Under the pieces are notes generated by a model. That model was given only the letters and a program-made list of their open reading frames with translations. It was not told where the DNA came from and did no database searches. Below, one piece after another: positions 1-7,414 of a stretch of DNA of 64,000 nucleotides. Both the position numbers and the translations under genes were made by a program. The DNA is taken from contig JAKEFB010000061.1 of NCBI GenBank assembly GCA_022616275.1, positions 1-64,000 of the forward strand, given 5' to 3'. How positions within the stretch are numbered: position 1 is the first letter of the stretch; each line of letters starts with the position of its first letter. The stretch comes from Chloroflexota bacterium. GTDB lineage: Bacteria > Chloroflexota > Anaerolineae > Promineifilales > Promineifilaceae.

Positions 1-179
1 TCAGCTTTTTTAACTTCAAGCGCTCGATGAATCCATCCACTGTTAAACTGTGTCTCATGCGCCTAGTTTAAATCGGCGCAATCCATATTTCGAATTACTG
101 CAAGGTACAGCACCTGATACGTGACACCTGACACGTGACACGACAACTCAGTCCTCATCACTCAGTCCTCAGTCCTGTT
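1..179. other. Non-coding edge with heptamer repeat array
   Basis: I see no credible gene here. From 111 to 180 the sequence reads as ten 7-base words in strict register: CACCTGA, TACGTGA, CACCTGA, CACGTGA, CACGACA, then ACTCAGT, CCTCATC, ACTCAGT, CCTCAGT and CCTGTTA. The last word supplies the A of the next gene's ATG. The array belongs to the short-word family found at many junctions in this window. Confidence 0.6.
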
Positions 180-803
180 ATGACTATCGGCGGCATCGAA
201 TTTAACCTGAAGCTAACCTTGCTTGTCATCCTGACGACGGTGGTGCCGATGCTGGATTATTACGGCCACAAGATTACCGGCACGAAGGCTTACGACCGGC
301 TAATCTTTTACTTCCTGATCCCGATGGCCATCCTATTGTTCCTCTTCCGGGAGCGGCCGGCCGACTACGGTTTCCGGCTGGGCAACTGGCGCACCGGGCT
401 GGCCTTTGTCTTGCCGGCCTGCGCCGGGATGGCCGTGTTGTTGTGGTTCCTGGCCCGCACGCCTGACATGCAGCGCTACTACAACGCCAAGGCCCCCGAT
501 AACACTGCCTACCTCCTCTACATTACGGCCGTAGACCTGTGGGGTTGGGAGTTTATCTGGCGTGGCTTCCTTCTCTTTGGTCTGGCTCGCGCCTTGGGGC
601 CGGGGCCGGCCATTTTCCTGCAGGCCGTGCCTTTTGCCTTCATGCACCTGGGCAAGCCGGAGCTGGAAACGTTAACCACCATTTTCGGCGGCGCGGCCTT
701 TGGCTTCGTCGCCTGGCAATCCGGCTCCTTCCTCTACCCCTGGCTCATCCACTGGTTTATCGCCTCCTTTACCATGCTGGTAGCCAGCGGCCGGTTGGGG
801 TGA
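180..803 (+). CDS. CPBP-family (CAAX protease-like) membrane protein
   Basis: A 207-residue protein with about six hydrophobic segments. The C-terminal half fits the CPBP/Abi intramembrane protease fold: a WEFIWRG segment near residue 125, FAFMH near residue 155 and an LIHWF segment near residue 195. The usual first motif is EExxxR; here only one Glu is present (WE), and the last His lacks the usual Asn/Asp partner, so proteolytic activity is uncertain. The ATG at 180 is chosen because the longer GTG start at 135 lies inside a repeat array and adds residues unlike a signal sequence. It stands alone between two repeat arrays. The family identity is fairly secure, the substrate unknown. Confidence 0.75.
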   Translation: MTIGGIEFNLKLTLLVILTTVVPMLDYYGHKITGTKAYDRLIFYFLIPMAILLFLFRERPADYGFRLGNWRTGLAFVLPACAGMAVLLWFLARTPDMQRYYNAKAPDNTAYLLYITAVDLWGWEFIWRGFLLFGLARALGPGPAIFLQAVPFAFMHLGKPELETLTTIFGGAAFGFVAWQSGSFLYPWLIHWFIASFTMLVASGRLG

Positions 804-805
804 AA

Positions 806-868
806 GGGAGATTAGGGATTAGAGATTAGAGATTGGAGATTGGTTAATCTTCAATCTCCAATCTCCAA
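806..868. repeat. Heptamer hairpin (GAGATTG family)
   Basis: Nine 7-base words follow in unbroken register: GGGAGAT, TAGGGAT, TAGAGAT twice, TGGAGAT, TGGTTAA, TCTTCAA and TCTCCAA twice. The first five are one strand of the word and the last three its reverse complement, so the region folds into a hairpin. It lies 3 bp after the CPBP stop and 13 bp before the next ATG, and may act as a terminator or mRNA end. Confidence 0.75.
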
Positions 869-881
869 TTCCTGGTAAGCA

Positions 882-2117
882 ATGGCAACCATCACTCTCA
901 CCCTCACCGATATGGCCCACGGCGGGGCGGCGCTTGGCCGGGACGACAAGGACCGGGTAATTTTTGTGCCCCTGGCCATTCCCGGCGAAAAAGTGCAGGT
1001 GGAAATCGTCGAGGACAAAAAGCGGTACGCCCGCGGCCGGCTGGTGGAGGTGCTGGAGCCTTCGCCGGCCCGGGTGGTCCCCCGTTGCCCCCACTTTGGC
1101 CCCTGCGGCGGCTGCCAATACCAGCACATCGAGTACGCCGGCCAGTTGCGCTTCAAGGAAACGATTGTTCGCGACCAGTTGGAGCGCATCGGCGGGCTGG
1201 CTGGAGTGGTGGTCCGGCCGTGCCTGGCCAATCCCGAGCCGTGGGCTTACCGGGTGGATACGGCCTTTAACCCTGCGCCGGGCGGCGGCCTGGGTTACTG
1301 GTCACCGGCCCTGGGCCAGGTGATGCCCATTGAGGTGTGCTATATTATCCGGCCGGAATTGCTGGAGCTGTACCAGGACGTTGACCTGGAGCTGCCTGGC
1401 CTGCGCCGGCTGACGCTGCGGGTGGGGGATGGCGGGGCCTTGCTGGCTGCCCTGGAGGTGGAGGACGTGGAGCCGCCGGCCCTGGAAGCCGATTTCCCGG
1501 TCTCGGTCTCTATCGTCCTGCCGGACGGCACGGCCGCCAACCTGGTGGGAGATAATTACCTGGTGCAGACAATCAAGGAGCGCGACTTTCGCGTTTCGGC
1601 CGGCGTTTTCTTTTACCCCAGCCCGCCGGCCACGGCGCTATTGGTGGACAGCGTGTTGGGCTACGCGGCATTGACCGGTGCAGAGACAGTGCTGGAAGCG
1701 TACAGCGGCGCGGGCACGTTGACCGCTTTCCTGGCCCCGGCCGCGGCCAGCCTGGTGGCAGTGGAGGCCAACCCCGACGCCGTCGCCGACGCGGCCGTCA
1801 ACCTGGACGAGTTCGACAACGTCTCCCTCTACCAGGGAACGGCCGAAGCGGTCTTGCCTCTTCTGGATGTAATCCCCCAGGTGATGGTCGTGGACCCCCC
1901 GGCCGAAGGGCTTTCGCCGGCGGTGCTGGACCAGATCCGGCGTTTGACCCCCGGCCGGCTGGTCTATGTTAGCGCCGACGCGGCCACGCTGGCCCGCGAC
2001 GGTAAGCGGCTGGCCGCGGCCGGCTATACACTGCTGGAACTCCAGCCGATAGACATGTTCCCCCAGGCCTTCCCTATCCTGACTGTTTCTGCCTGGGATT
2101 ATAGAAGGATTCTATAA
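882..2117 (+). CDS. RlmD/TrmA-like RNA methyltransferase, catalytic residues missing
   Basis: The 411-residue protein has the layout of RNA m5U methyltransferases of the RlmD/TrmA class: an N-terminal TRAM-like domain (about 1-57), iron-sulfur cysteines C69, C75 and C78 with a probable fourth in the EVCYI segment, and a SAM-binding domain with EAYSGAGTL near residue 270 and VVDPPAEGL near 335. In active enzymes the nucleophile lies in YVSCNPATLARD; here the segment is YVSADAATLARD, so Cys is replaced by Ala at residue 365. The FFQ motif is FFYPSP (near 243), and the C-terminal HxE base motif after DMFP is absent. I infer a binding protein or an enzyme with altered chemistry. Start ATG at 882, with only a weak ribosome site. 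Confidence 0.8.
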   Translation: MATITLTLTDMAHGGAALGRDDKDRVIFVPLAIPGEKVQVEIVEDKKRYARGRLVEVLEPSPARVVPRCPHFGPCGGCQYQHIEYAGQLRFKETIVRDQLERIGGLAGVVVRPCLANPEPWAYRVDTAFNPAPGGGLGYWSPALGQVMPIEVCYIIRPELLELYQDVDLELPGLRRLTLRVGDGGALLAALEVEDVEPPALEADFPVSVSIVLPDGTAANLVGDNYLVQTIKERDFRVSAGVFFYPSPPATALLVDSVLGYAALTGAETVLEAYSGAGTLTAFLAPAAASLVAVEANPDAVADAAVNLDEFDNVSLYQGTAEAVLPLLDVIPQVMVVDPPAEGLSPAVLDQIRRLTPGRLVYVSADAATLARDGKRLAAAGYTLLELQPIDMFPQAFPILTVSAWDYRRIL

Positions 2118-2175
2118 TCCCTATAACACTTATTGGCTTGACTTGGGGTAGGGGATCGTGCTATTGTTTGGCCAG

Positions 2176-2607
2176 ATGGCCAAGCGAATTCTGTACGTCG
2201 AAGACCACTTCAACAACATGTTACTGGTCAAGCGCATCGTCCAGGCTGAAGGGCACGAATTTTTATCGGCCGCCGACGGGGAGAGCGGCTGGGTGGCGGC
2301 CGTGGAGAGCCAGCCCGACCTGATTTTTGTAGACCTGCGCCTGCCCGGCATGGTAGACGGCTACGAACTACTCCGCCGACTGAAGGCTGACGCCCGGCTC
2401 AAGCACGTCCCGGCCGTGGTCCTGACTGCCTACGGCCACGGCGACGCGGAAGAAAAGGCTATAGCCGCCGGGTGCGACGGCTTCCTGCACAAGCCGGCCG
2501 ACATCCAGCAAGTGCGAGAGGTGATCCGCCAGTACGTCGGCCCCCCGGCCCGCCCGCCCTTTGTTCTGCCCCCCAACCGGCTGCGTTATTCTCTCAGCCG
2601 GGGATAG
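2176..2607 (+). CDS. Single-domain response regulator (receiver)
   Basis: A 143-residue CheY-like receiver with no output domain. The acidic pocket (ILYVEDH), phospho-acceptor Asp in LIFVDLRLPG, the Thr of VVLTAYG and the Lys of LHKPAD are all present, so phosphorylation is expected. No histidine kinase is adjacent, so its partner lies elsewhere. The ATG at 2176 begins directly at the first strand (MAKRILYVED); a GTG at 2158 would add six residues. The Pro-rich tail after residue 125 is outside the fold. Confidence 0.85.
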   Translation: MAKRILYVEDHFNNMLLVKRIVQAEGHEFLSAADGESGWVAAVESQPDLIFVDLRLPGMVDGYELLRRLKADARLKHVPAVVLTAYGHGDAEEKAIAAGCDGFLHKPADIQQVREVIRQYVGPPARPPFVLPPNRLRYSLSRG

Positions 2608-2727
2608 CCAGTATCAAGTGTTTCGGTGTCAGGTGTCAAGTGTTTCGGTGTCAAGTGGTTGACTGGACACTAACGATGAACTGACACATGACACCTGGCA
2701 CGTGACACCTGACAGGTGACACTCCCC
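2608..2727. repeat. Heptamer repeat array (GTGTCAA / GACACCT)
   Basis: This gap between the receiver and threonine synthase holds GTGTCAG/GTGTCAA words first, then six in-register words from 2683 to 2724: GACACAT, GACACCT, GGCACGT, GACACCT, GACAGGT, GACACTC. The two halves are reverse complements, so a hairpin is possible. The second half matches the words at 111-145. Confidence 0.65.
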
Positions 2728-3894
2728 ATGAGCTACCTCAGCCACCTCGACTGTTCCTATTGCTCCGGCCGGTACGACGCGGACCAGGTTATCCGGCTGT
2801 GCCCGGAATGTGGTTCGCCGCTGCTGGCCCGCTATGACCTGGCGGCCGCCGCGGCTGGCCTGGACCGGGACGAGGTTGCCCGGCGGCCGGCGGGGCTGTG
2901 GCGCTTCCGGGAAATGTTGCCCGTGCGTGACCCTCGCTTCATCGTCACCCTGGGCGAAGGGGGCAAGCCGATCCTGAAACTGGAGCACCTGGGCGAACAA
3001 CTTGGCCTGAAACATCTCTACCTGAAAGACGAAGGCCAGAACCCGACCGGCAGCTTTAAAGCCCTGGGACTGTCGGTGGCCGTCAGCCGGGCCGTAGAGC
3101 TGGGCGTCGCCGAGTTTGTCATTCCCACGGCCGGCAACGCCGGTGGTGCGCTGGCTTCCTACGCGGCGCGAGCCGGCGTGCCGGCCCACGTCTATATGCC
3201 CCAGGATGCCTCCCTGATCAACATCCTGGAAGTCCAGATGGCCGGGGCCGACCTGCACCTGGTCAACGGCCTGATTAATGACGCCGGCCGGGAAGCGGCC
3301 GCTGGGGCAGCCCAGGGCGGCTGGTTTGACGTTTCCACTCTGAAGGAGCCTTACCGCCTGGAAGGTAAAAAGATCATGGGCTACGAGGTGGCCGAAGCCT
3401 TTGGCTGGGAGCTACCGGACGTCATTGTTTATCCTACCGGCGGCGGCACCGGGCTGATCGGCATGTGGAAGGCCTTTGCCGAAATGGCGGCCCTGAGCTG
3501 GATCGGCCGCCACCGGCCGCGTATGGTCGCCGTCCAGGCCGAGGGCTGCGCTCCCATCGTCAAAGCCTTTCACCAGGGAGCGGAGACGGCCGAGCCGTGG
3601 GAAAATGCCGCCACGTTGGCCGGCGGGCTGCGCGTGCCGGAGGCTGTCGGCAGCCGGTTGATGCTGCAGGCGCTGCGCGAGAGCGGCGGCACGGCCGTGG
3701 CCCTGAGCGACCACCAAATTCGTGAGGCCCAGGCTATCCTGGCCGCCAGTGAGGGCGTATTTGCTTCCCTGGAAGGGGCGGCCACCGTCGGCGCACTGGC
3801 GCCTCTCGTCGAACAAGGCTGGCTCTCGGCCGGCGAACGAATTTTGATTTTTAACACAGGCAGCGGCCTGAAACACCGCCTGATGCTTACTTGA
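2728..3894 (+). CDS. thrC: Threonine synthase
   Basis: A PLP-dependent enzyme making L-threonine from O-phosphohomoserine. The 388-residue protein starts with a zinc-ribbon-like segment (CSYCSGRY then CPECG), followed by the fold-type II core: KDEGQNPTGSFKALG with the Schiff-base Lys near residue 107, the TAGNAGGAL loop and the glycine-rich phosphate loop TGGGTGLIG. The ATG at 2728 is preferred over a GTG at 2716, which lies inside the repeat array. No other threonine gene is adjacent. Related PLP enzymes such as cysteate synthase share the fold, but the zinc-ribbon N-terminus favours threonine synthase. Confidence 0.88.
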   Translation: MSYLSHLDCSYCSGRYDADQVIRLCPECGSPLLARYDLAAAAAGLDRDEVARRPAGLWRFREMLPVRDPRFIVTLGEGGKPILKLEHLGEQLGLKHLYLKDEGQNPTGSFKALGLSVAVSRAVELGVAEFVIPTAGNAGGALASYAARAGVPAHVYMPQDASLINILEVQMAGADLHLVNGLINDAGREAAAGAAQGGWFDVSTLKEPYRLEGKKIMGYEVAEAFGWELPDVIVYPTGGGTGLIGMWKAFAEMAALSWIGRHRPRMVAVQAEGCAPIVKAFHQGAETAEPWENAATLAGGLRVPEAVGSRLMLQALRESGGTAVALSDHQIREAQAILAASEGVFASLEGAATVGALAPLVEQGWLSAGERILIFNTGSGLKHRLMLT

Positions 3895-3952
3895 GCTAGA
3901 GCGAGAGCTAGAGCCAGAGGAAGATGCTCTAGCTCTGGCTCTAGCTCTCGCT
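3893..3952. terminator. Hexamer hairpin at thrC end, probable terminator
   Basis: Ten 6-base words in strict register (GAGCTA, GAGCGA, GAGCTA, GAGCCA, GAGGAA, GATGCT, CTAGCT, CTGGCT, CTAGCT, CTCGCT) run from within the thrC stop codon. The arms 3900-3919 and 3933-3952 are a perfect 20-bp inverted repeat, followed by TTTTG. It could end transcription, although the T tract is short. Confidence 0.7.
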
Positions 3953-3979
3953 TTTGTGGATTGAGGAGAGACAGTACCC

Positions 3980-5206
3980 ATGCCCGCTCATAGCGCCCTC
4001 GGCGAAGGCAGCCGGAAACGCGGCCTGCTGACGCTCATGACGACCTCTTTTTTGATGCACGCCGGTTTTTTCCTGATTATCCCCTTGCTATCGGTCCACT
4101 ACGTGGACGAGCTCGGCTGGGCGGCGGCGTTCATCGGCGTCGTCCTGGCCGTCCGCCAGTTTATGCAGCAGGGCCTGACCGTCTTTGGCGGGGCGCTGGC
4201 CGACCGCTTTGGGGCCAAGGGCTTGATTATGATGGGCGTGCTGGTGCGCGCCGCCAGCTTTGTCCTGATGGGCTTTGCCACCACCCCGCCGGTGTTGTTG
4301 CTGTCCGGCGTCCTGGCCGCCCTGGGCGGGGCGTTGTTTGACGCGCCCCAGAAGGCGGCCACGGCCGCCCTGGCCCGCGAGGAGGAGCTGCCGCGTTACT
4401 ACGCCCACCTGGGCGTCTTGATGAACGTCGCCCGGACGGTCGGCCCATTGGTGGGAGCACTGTTGATCCAGGTGGACTTCCGGGTAGTCGGCCTGGCCGC
4501 GGCTGCTTTCTTCCTGGTCGCCTTTCTGGTGACGCTGTTCGGCCTGCCGGCCGTCCAGGTTTCCACCGCGAAGCAGCGCGTGACCACCGGGCTGAAAACG
4601 GCCCTATCCGACCGGGCCTTTGTCGCCTTCACCGCTCTGATGATGGGCTATTGGTTCATGTGGGTCCAGATTTCCATTTCCATGCCTTTGCTGGTCAAGG
4701 GCCTGACCGGCAGCAACAGCAGCGTCGCCCTTTTCTTTACCGTCAACTCGATCATGGCCATTGTCCTGCAAATCCCGGCGCTGCGGCTGGCCGGGAAATT
4801 CCTGCTCCCCCTACCGATGCTGATCGGCGGCCTGGTCTTGATGGCCTTCGGCTTGGGGTCGGTGGCCTGGGCGCACAGCATGGCCGCCGTTTATCTGTCA
4901 GTCTTTTTCTTTAGCCTGGGAACGGTGCTGGCCACCCCCAACAGCCAGACGGTGGCGACGGTGCTGGCCAGCCCCATGGCCCGGGGGGCGTACTTTGGCG
5001 TCTTTTCACTGGCCCTGGCTTTGGGTGGGGGTCTAGGCCACATGGCCGGCGGGACGCTGGTAGACTGGGCGGCCAACCTGCGCCAGCCGGCCCTGCCCTG
5101 GACCGTCTTTGCCCTGGTGGGGACGCTCTCGGCCGGCGGGCTGGTCTACTTCTACAACCGCAACCGGCCGCGCCTCGACGCCAGTTGCGTCCCCGTGCGG
5201 GTGTAA
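3980..5206 (+). CDS. MFS efflux-type transporter
   Basis: A 408-residue protein with about twelve membrane segments, the usual size for the major facilitator superfamily. The loop between helices 2 and 3 carries GGALADRFGAKGL, the family signature with its conserved Asp and Arg. Overall it resembles MdtH-like drug exporters, but no substrate can be assigned. A GAGGAGAG ribosome site lies about 10 nt before the ATG. It follows thrC after a strong hairpin, so it probably has its own promoter. The C-terminal tail is short and basic. Confidence 0.8.
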   Translation: MPAHSALGEGSRKRGLLTLMTTSFLMHAGFFLIIPLLSVHYVDELGWAAAFIGVVLAVRQFMQQGLTVFGGALADRFGAKGLIMMGVLVRAASFVLMGFATTPPVLLLSGVLAALGGALFDAPQKAATAALAREEELPRYYAHLGVLMNVARTVGPLVGALLIQVDFRVVGLAAAAFFLVAFLVTLFGLPAVQVSTAKQRVTTGLKTALSDRAFVAFTALMMGYWFMWVQISISMPLLVKGLTGSNSSVALFFTVNSIMAIVLQIPALRLAGKFLLPLPMLIGGLVLMAFGLGSVAWAHSMAAVYLSVFFFSLGTVLATPNSQTVATVLASPMARGAYFGVFSLALALGGGLGHMAGGTLVDWAANLRQPALPWTVFALVGTLSAGGLVYFYNRNRPRLDASCVPVRV

Positions 5207-5215
5207 AAGAATTCA

Positions 5216-5284
5216 GCGCAAAGGCGCTAAGGCGCCAAGACGCCAAGAAAAAATAAAAACTTTGCGTCTTGGCGTCTTTGCGTC
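5216..5284. repeat. Octamer hairpin (GCGCCAAG / GCGTCTTG)
   Basis: Four 8-base words in register (GCGCAAAG, GCGCTAAG, GCGCCAAG, ACGCCAAG) are followed by an A-rich loop and by GCGTCTTG, GCGTCTTT, GCGTC. The core stem pairs 5233-5243 with 5264-5274. It fills the gap between the two MFS genes, and the GTG of the second lies 12 bp downstream. Confidence 0.7.
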
Positions 5285-5296
5285 AAAATTACATCT

Positions 5297-7402
5297 GTGC
5301 GGCGATTTAGCTACGGCAAGACCCTCATCGTTGGCTTCGGCTTTTTAGGCATCAGCATCGTCTGGCCCATCTTCAACCAGTTTATCCCCATCTTTCTCCA
5401 GGCCGGCAACCCGGAATTTGAGCGCCAGTTGTTGCAGGAAGGCCGGGAAATCCCGAACGTGGCCGGCTTTGCTCTGGCCCCCAGCCTGGCCCTGTTCATC
5501 ATGACCTGGGACAACATCATCAACGTCTTCGTCCAGCCCTGGGTGGGCGAGCGCAGCGACCGGACCTGGAGCCGCTTCGGCCGGCGCAAGCCGTGGATCC
5601 TGGCCGGTGTGCCCATTGCCGTACTGGGCTTTGTCTTCATCCCCCTGGCCCAGACCGTCCTGGCTATCGCCGTCTTCATCCTCATTACCAACCTGGGCAT
5701 GGCCCTTTTCCGCTCGCCGACGGTGGCCTGGCTGGGCGACCTCTTCGACCCTGAAGACCGCAGCCAGGCCAATGGGATCATCAACCTGATGGGCGGCGTG
5801 GGCGGCCTGCTGGCTTTTGTCGGCGGTGGCTGGCTGTTTGATAACGCCGGCCGGAGCGCACCGTTTATTTTCGGGGCAGGGATGCTGGTGGTGGCTGCGG
5901 CCGTGGCCGTCTGGCTGGTCAAGGAACCGGGCGAGATTGCCGCCCCTGAGCGGGATACGGCCGGCGTGCTGGCCAACTTGCGGCTGGCCTGGAGCGACCC
6001 CAACAAAAGCGCCCTGTTCGTCCTGCTGGCCATTTTGCTGTGGTTTATGGCCTTCAACGCCCTGGAGGCCGGGCTGTCTTCCTTTGCCGTCTTTAGCCTG
6101 GGCCTGGAGCCGGGCACAGCCTCCATTTACGCCGCTGCCGTCACTTTGTCCTTCATCGTCTTTGCCGTGCCGGCCGGGCTGCTGGGTACGCGGCTGGGCC
6201 GGCGGCCGGTAATCCTCATTGGCCTGGTCGGGCTGGCCGCCTTTTTGCTGCTCAGCTTTTTCCTGATCCAGGGTGCAGCCACCTTTATTGCTATGCTGGT
6301 CGTCCTGGGCCTTTTCTGGGCACTGGTCAACGTCAATAGCCTGCCGCTGGTCTACGACTATGGCGACGAGGGCAAAATTGGGGCTTACACCGGCCTGTAC
6401 TATTTTTCCTCGCAATCGGCGGCCGTTCTCGGCCCGACCTTGGGCGGCGTCATGGTCCAGGCCCTCGGCAGCCAATACCGCTGGCTGTTCCTGTTCAGCA
6501 CGATCTTTATGGTGCTGGCGTTTGCGGCAATGGTAAGAGTAAAAGCAATGAGCAATGAGCAGCACTCGTCACTCATCGCTCATCGCTCATTGCTTATCAC
6601 TGGAGGAATAATGGACGAATTAGTTCGTGTTGAACGGCGAGATGATATTTTTGAGATTGTGTTGAACCGGCCGGAGAAGCGCAATGCCATTAACCTGGCG
6701 TTGTACCGGCAACTGGACGAGGCTATTGTCGCCGCCGGCCGGGCGGGTGGGGTACGGGTACTCTTTGTGCGCGGCGAGGGGCCGGCCTTTTCGGCCGGCA
6801 TTGACGTGACCGCCTTCTTGCAGTTGCCGGAGCAGTATGGCGACCCGTGGCAGCAGCAGATGCGGCTGGTTACGGCCGATTTTCAGGCCGTCCTGAACCG
6901 GCTGGAGCGGCTGGAGATACCGGTGGTGGCCCTGCTGCACGGCTACTGCCTGGGGCTGGCCCTGGAGCTGGCCCTGGCCTGCGACATTCGCCTGGCGGCC
7001 GAGGGAACACGGCTGGGGTTGCCGGAAACGCGGCTGGGCATTATCCCCGACGTGGGCGGCACGACCCGGCTGGCGCGGCTGGCCGGCCCCGGCCGGGCCA
7101 AAGAGCTGATTTTCACCGGCCGGCAAATTGACGCCGAACTAGCCGCTCAATGGGGGATCGTCAACCACGTCGTCCCGGCCGGTGCGCTGCTGGCCAAAGC
7201 GGAGGAGCTGGCGGCCGAAATCCGCCAGGCGGCCCCCCTGGCCGTAGGCATGGCCAAGCGGGTCATTGACGGGCTGGCCGACGTGGAGCGCGGCCTGGCC
7301 CTGGAAGGCTGGGCGCAGAGCCAACTCATCGCCACCGAGGATTTTGGCGAGGGAGTGCAGAGCTTTTTGATGAAGCGGCCGGCGGTGTTTAAGGGGAAGT
7401 AG
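5297..7402 (+). CDS. MFS sugar-type transporter, open in frame into enoyl-CoA hydratase
   Basis: One reading frame of 701 codons. Residues 1 to about 415 are an MFS transporter of the glycoside/sucrose-proton symporter type: about twelve helices, with SDRTWSRFGRRKPWI after helix 2 and a TRLGRRPVIL loop in the second half. There is no stop after the last helix. The frame runs through a heptamer hairpin (6544-6599, giving a polar SNEQHSSLIAHRSLL linker) and on into a complete enoyl-CoA hydratase at 6611. Either a fusion protein is made, or the transporter is translated into the linker while the hydratase is mainly made from its own ribosome site. The GTG start at 5297 has no obvious Shine-Dalgarno. 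Confidence 0.7.
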   Translation: MRRFSYGKTLIVGFGFLGISIVWPIFNQFIPIFLQAGNPEFERQLLQEGREIPNVAGFALAPSLALFIMTWDNIINVFVQPWVGERSDRTWSRFGRRKPWILAGVPIAVLGFVFIPLAQTVLAIAVFILITNLGMALFRSPTVAWLGDLFDPEDRSQANGIINLMGGVGGLLAFVGGGWLFDNAGRSAPFIFGAGMLVVAAAVAVWLVKEPGEIAAPERDTAGVLANLRLAWSDPNKSALFVLLAILLWFMAFNALEAGLSSFAVFSLGLEPGTASIYAAAVTLSFIVFAVPAGLLGTRLGRRPVILIGLVGLAAFLLLSFFLIQGAATFIAMLVVLGLFWALVNVNSLPLVYDYGDEGKIGAYTGLYYFSSQSAAVLGPTLGGVMVQALGSQYRWLFLFSTIFMVLAFAAMVRVKAMSNEQHSSLIAHRSLLITGGIMDELVRVERRDDIFEIVLNRPEKRNAINLALYRQLDEAIVAAGRAGGVRVLFVRGEGPAFSAGIDVTAFLQLPEQYGDPWQQQMRLVTADFQAVLNRLERLEIPVVALLHGYCLGLALELALACDIRLAAEGTRLGLPETRLGIIPDVGGTTRLARLAGPGRAKELIFTGRQIDAELAAQWGIVNHVVPAGALLAKAEELAAEIRQAAPLAVGMAKRVIDGLADVERGLALEGWAQSQLIATEDFGEGVQSFLMKRPAVFKGK
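6544..6599. repeat. Heptamer hairpin read in frame between MFS and hydratase
   Basis: Eight 7-base words in perfect register: AGCAATG twice, AGCAGCA, CTCGTCA, CTCATCG twice, CTCATTG, CTTATCA. Arms 6544-6560 and 6578-6594 pair over 17 bp with one mismatch. At 56 bp it contains no stop in the transporter frame, which is why the two genes are joined. Confidence 0.75.
6611..7402 (+). CDS. Enoyl-CoA hydratase/isomerase family protein
   Basis: A 263-residue crotonase-fold protein of normal length. It has FSAGIDVTAF (first oxyanion-hole segment), CLGLALELALACDIRLA (second oxyanion hole) and LPETRLGIIPDVGGTTRL. The position that carries the second catalytic Glu in hydratases is occupied here by Asp (IPDVGG), also seen in isomerase-like members. 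The likely role is acyl-CoA hydration or isomerisation in the cytoplasm. The ATG at 6611 has a good GGAGGAATA ribosome site, arguing for independent initiation even though the frame is open to the MFS gene upstream. No other beta-oxidation gene is near. Confidence 0.85.
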   Translation: MDELVRVERRDDIFEIVLNRPEKRNAINLALYRQLDEAIVAAGRAGGVRVLFVRGEGPAFSAGIDVTAFLQLPEQYGDPWQQQMRLVTADFQAVLNRLERLEIPVVALLHGYCLGLALELALACDIRLAAEGTRLGLPETRLGIIPDVGGTTRLARLAGPGRAKELIFTGRQIDAELAAQWGIVNHVVPAGALLAKAEELAAEIRQAAPLAVGMAKRVIDGLADVERGLALEGWAQSQLIATEDFGEGVQSFLMKRPAVFKGK

Positions 7403-7414
7403 CGGAGTGACGAT

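Noticed and set aside
5345..6565. A 406-codon minus-strand frame opposite the MFS gene
   Set aside because: Shadow frame rich in Gln, Gly and Arg; the opposite strand encodes a complete membrane transporter.
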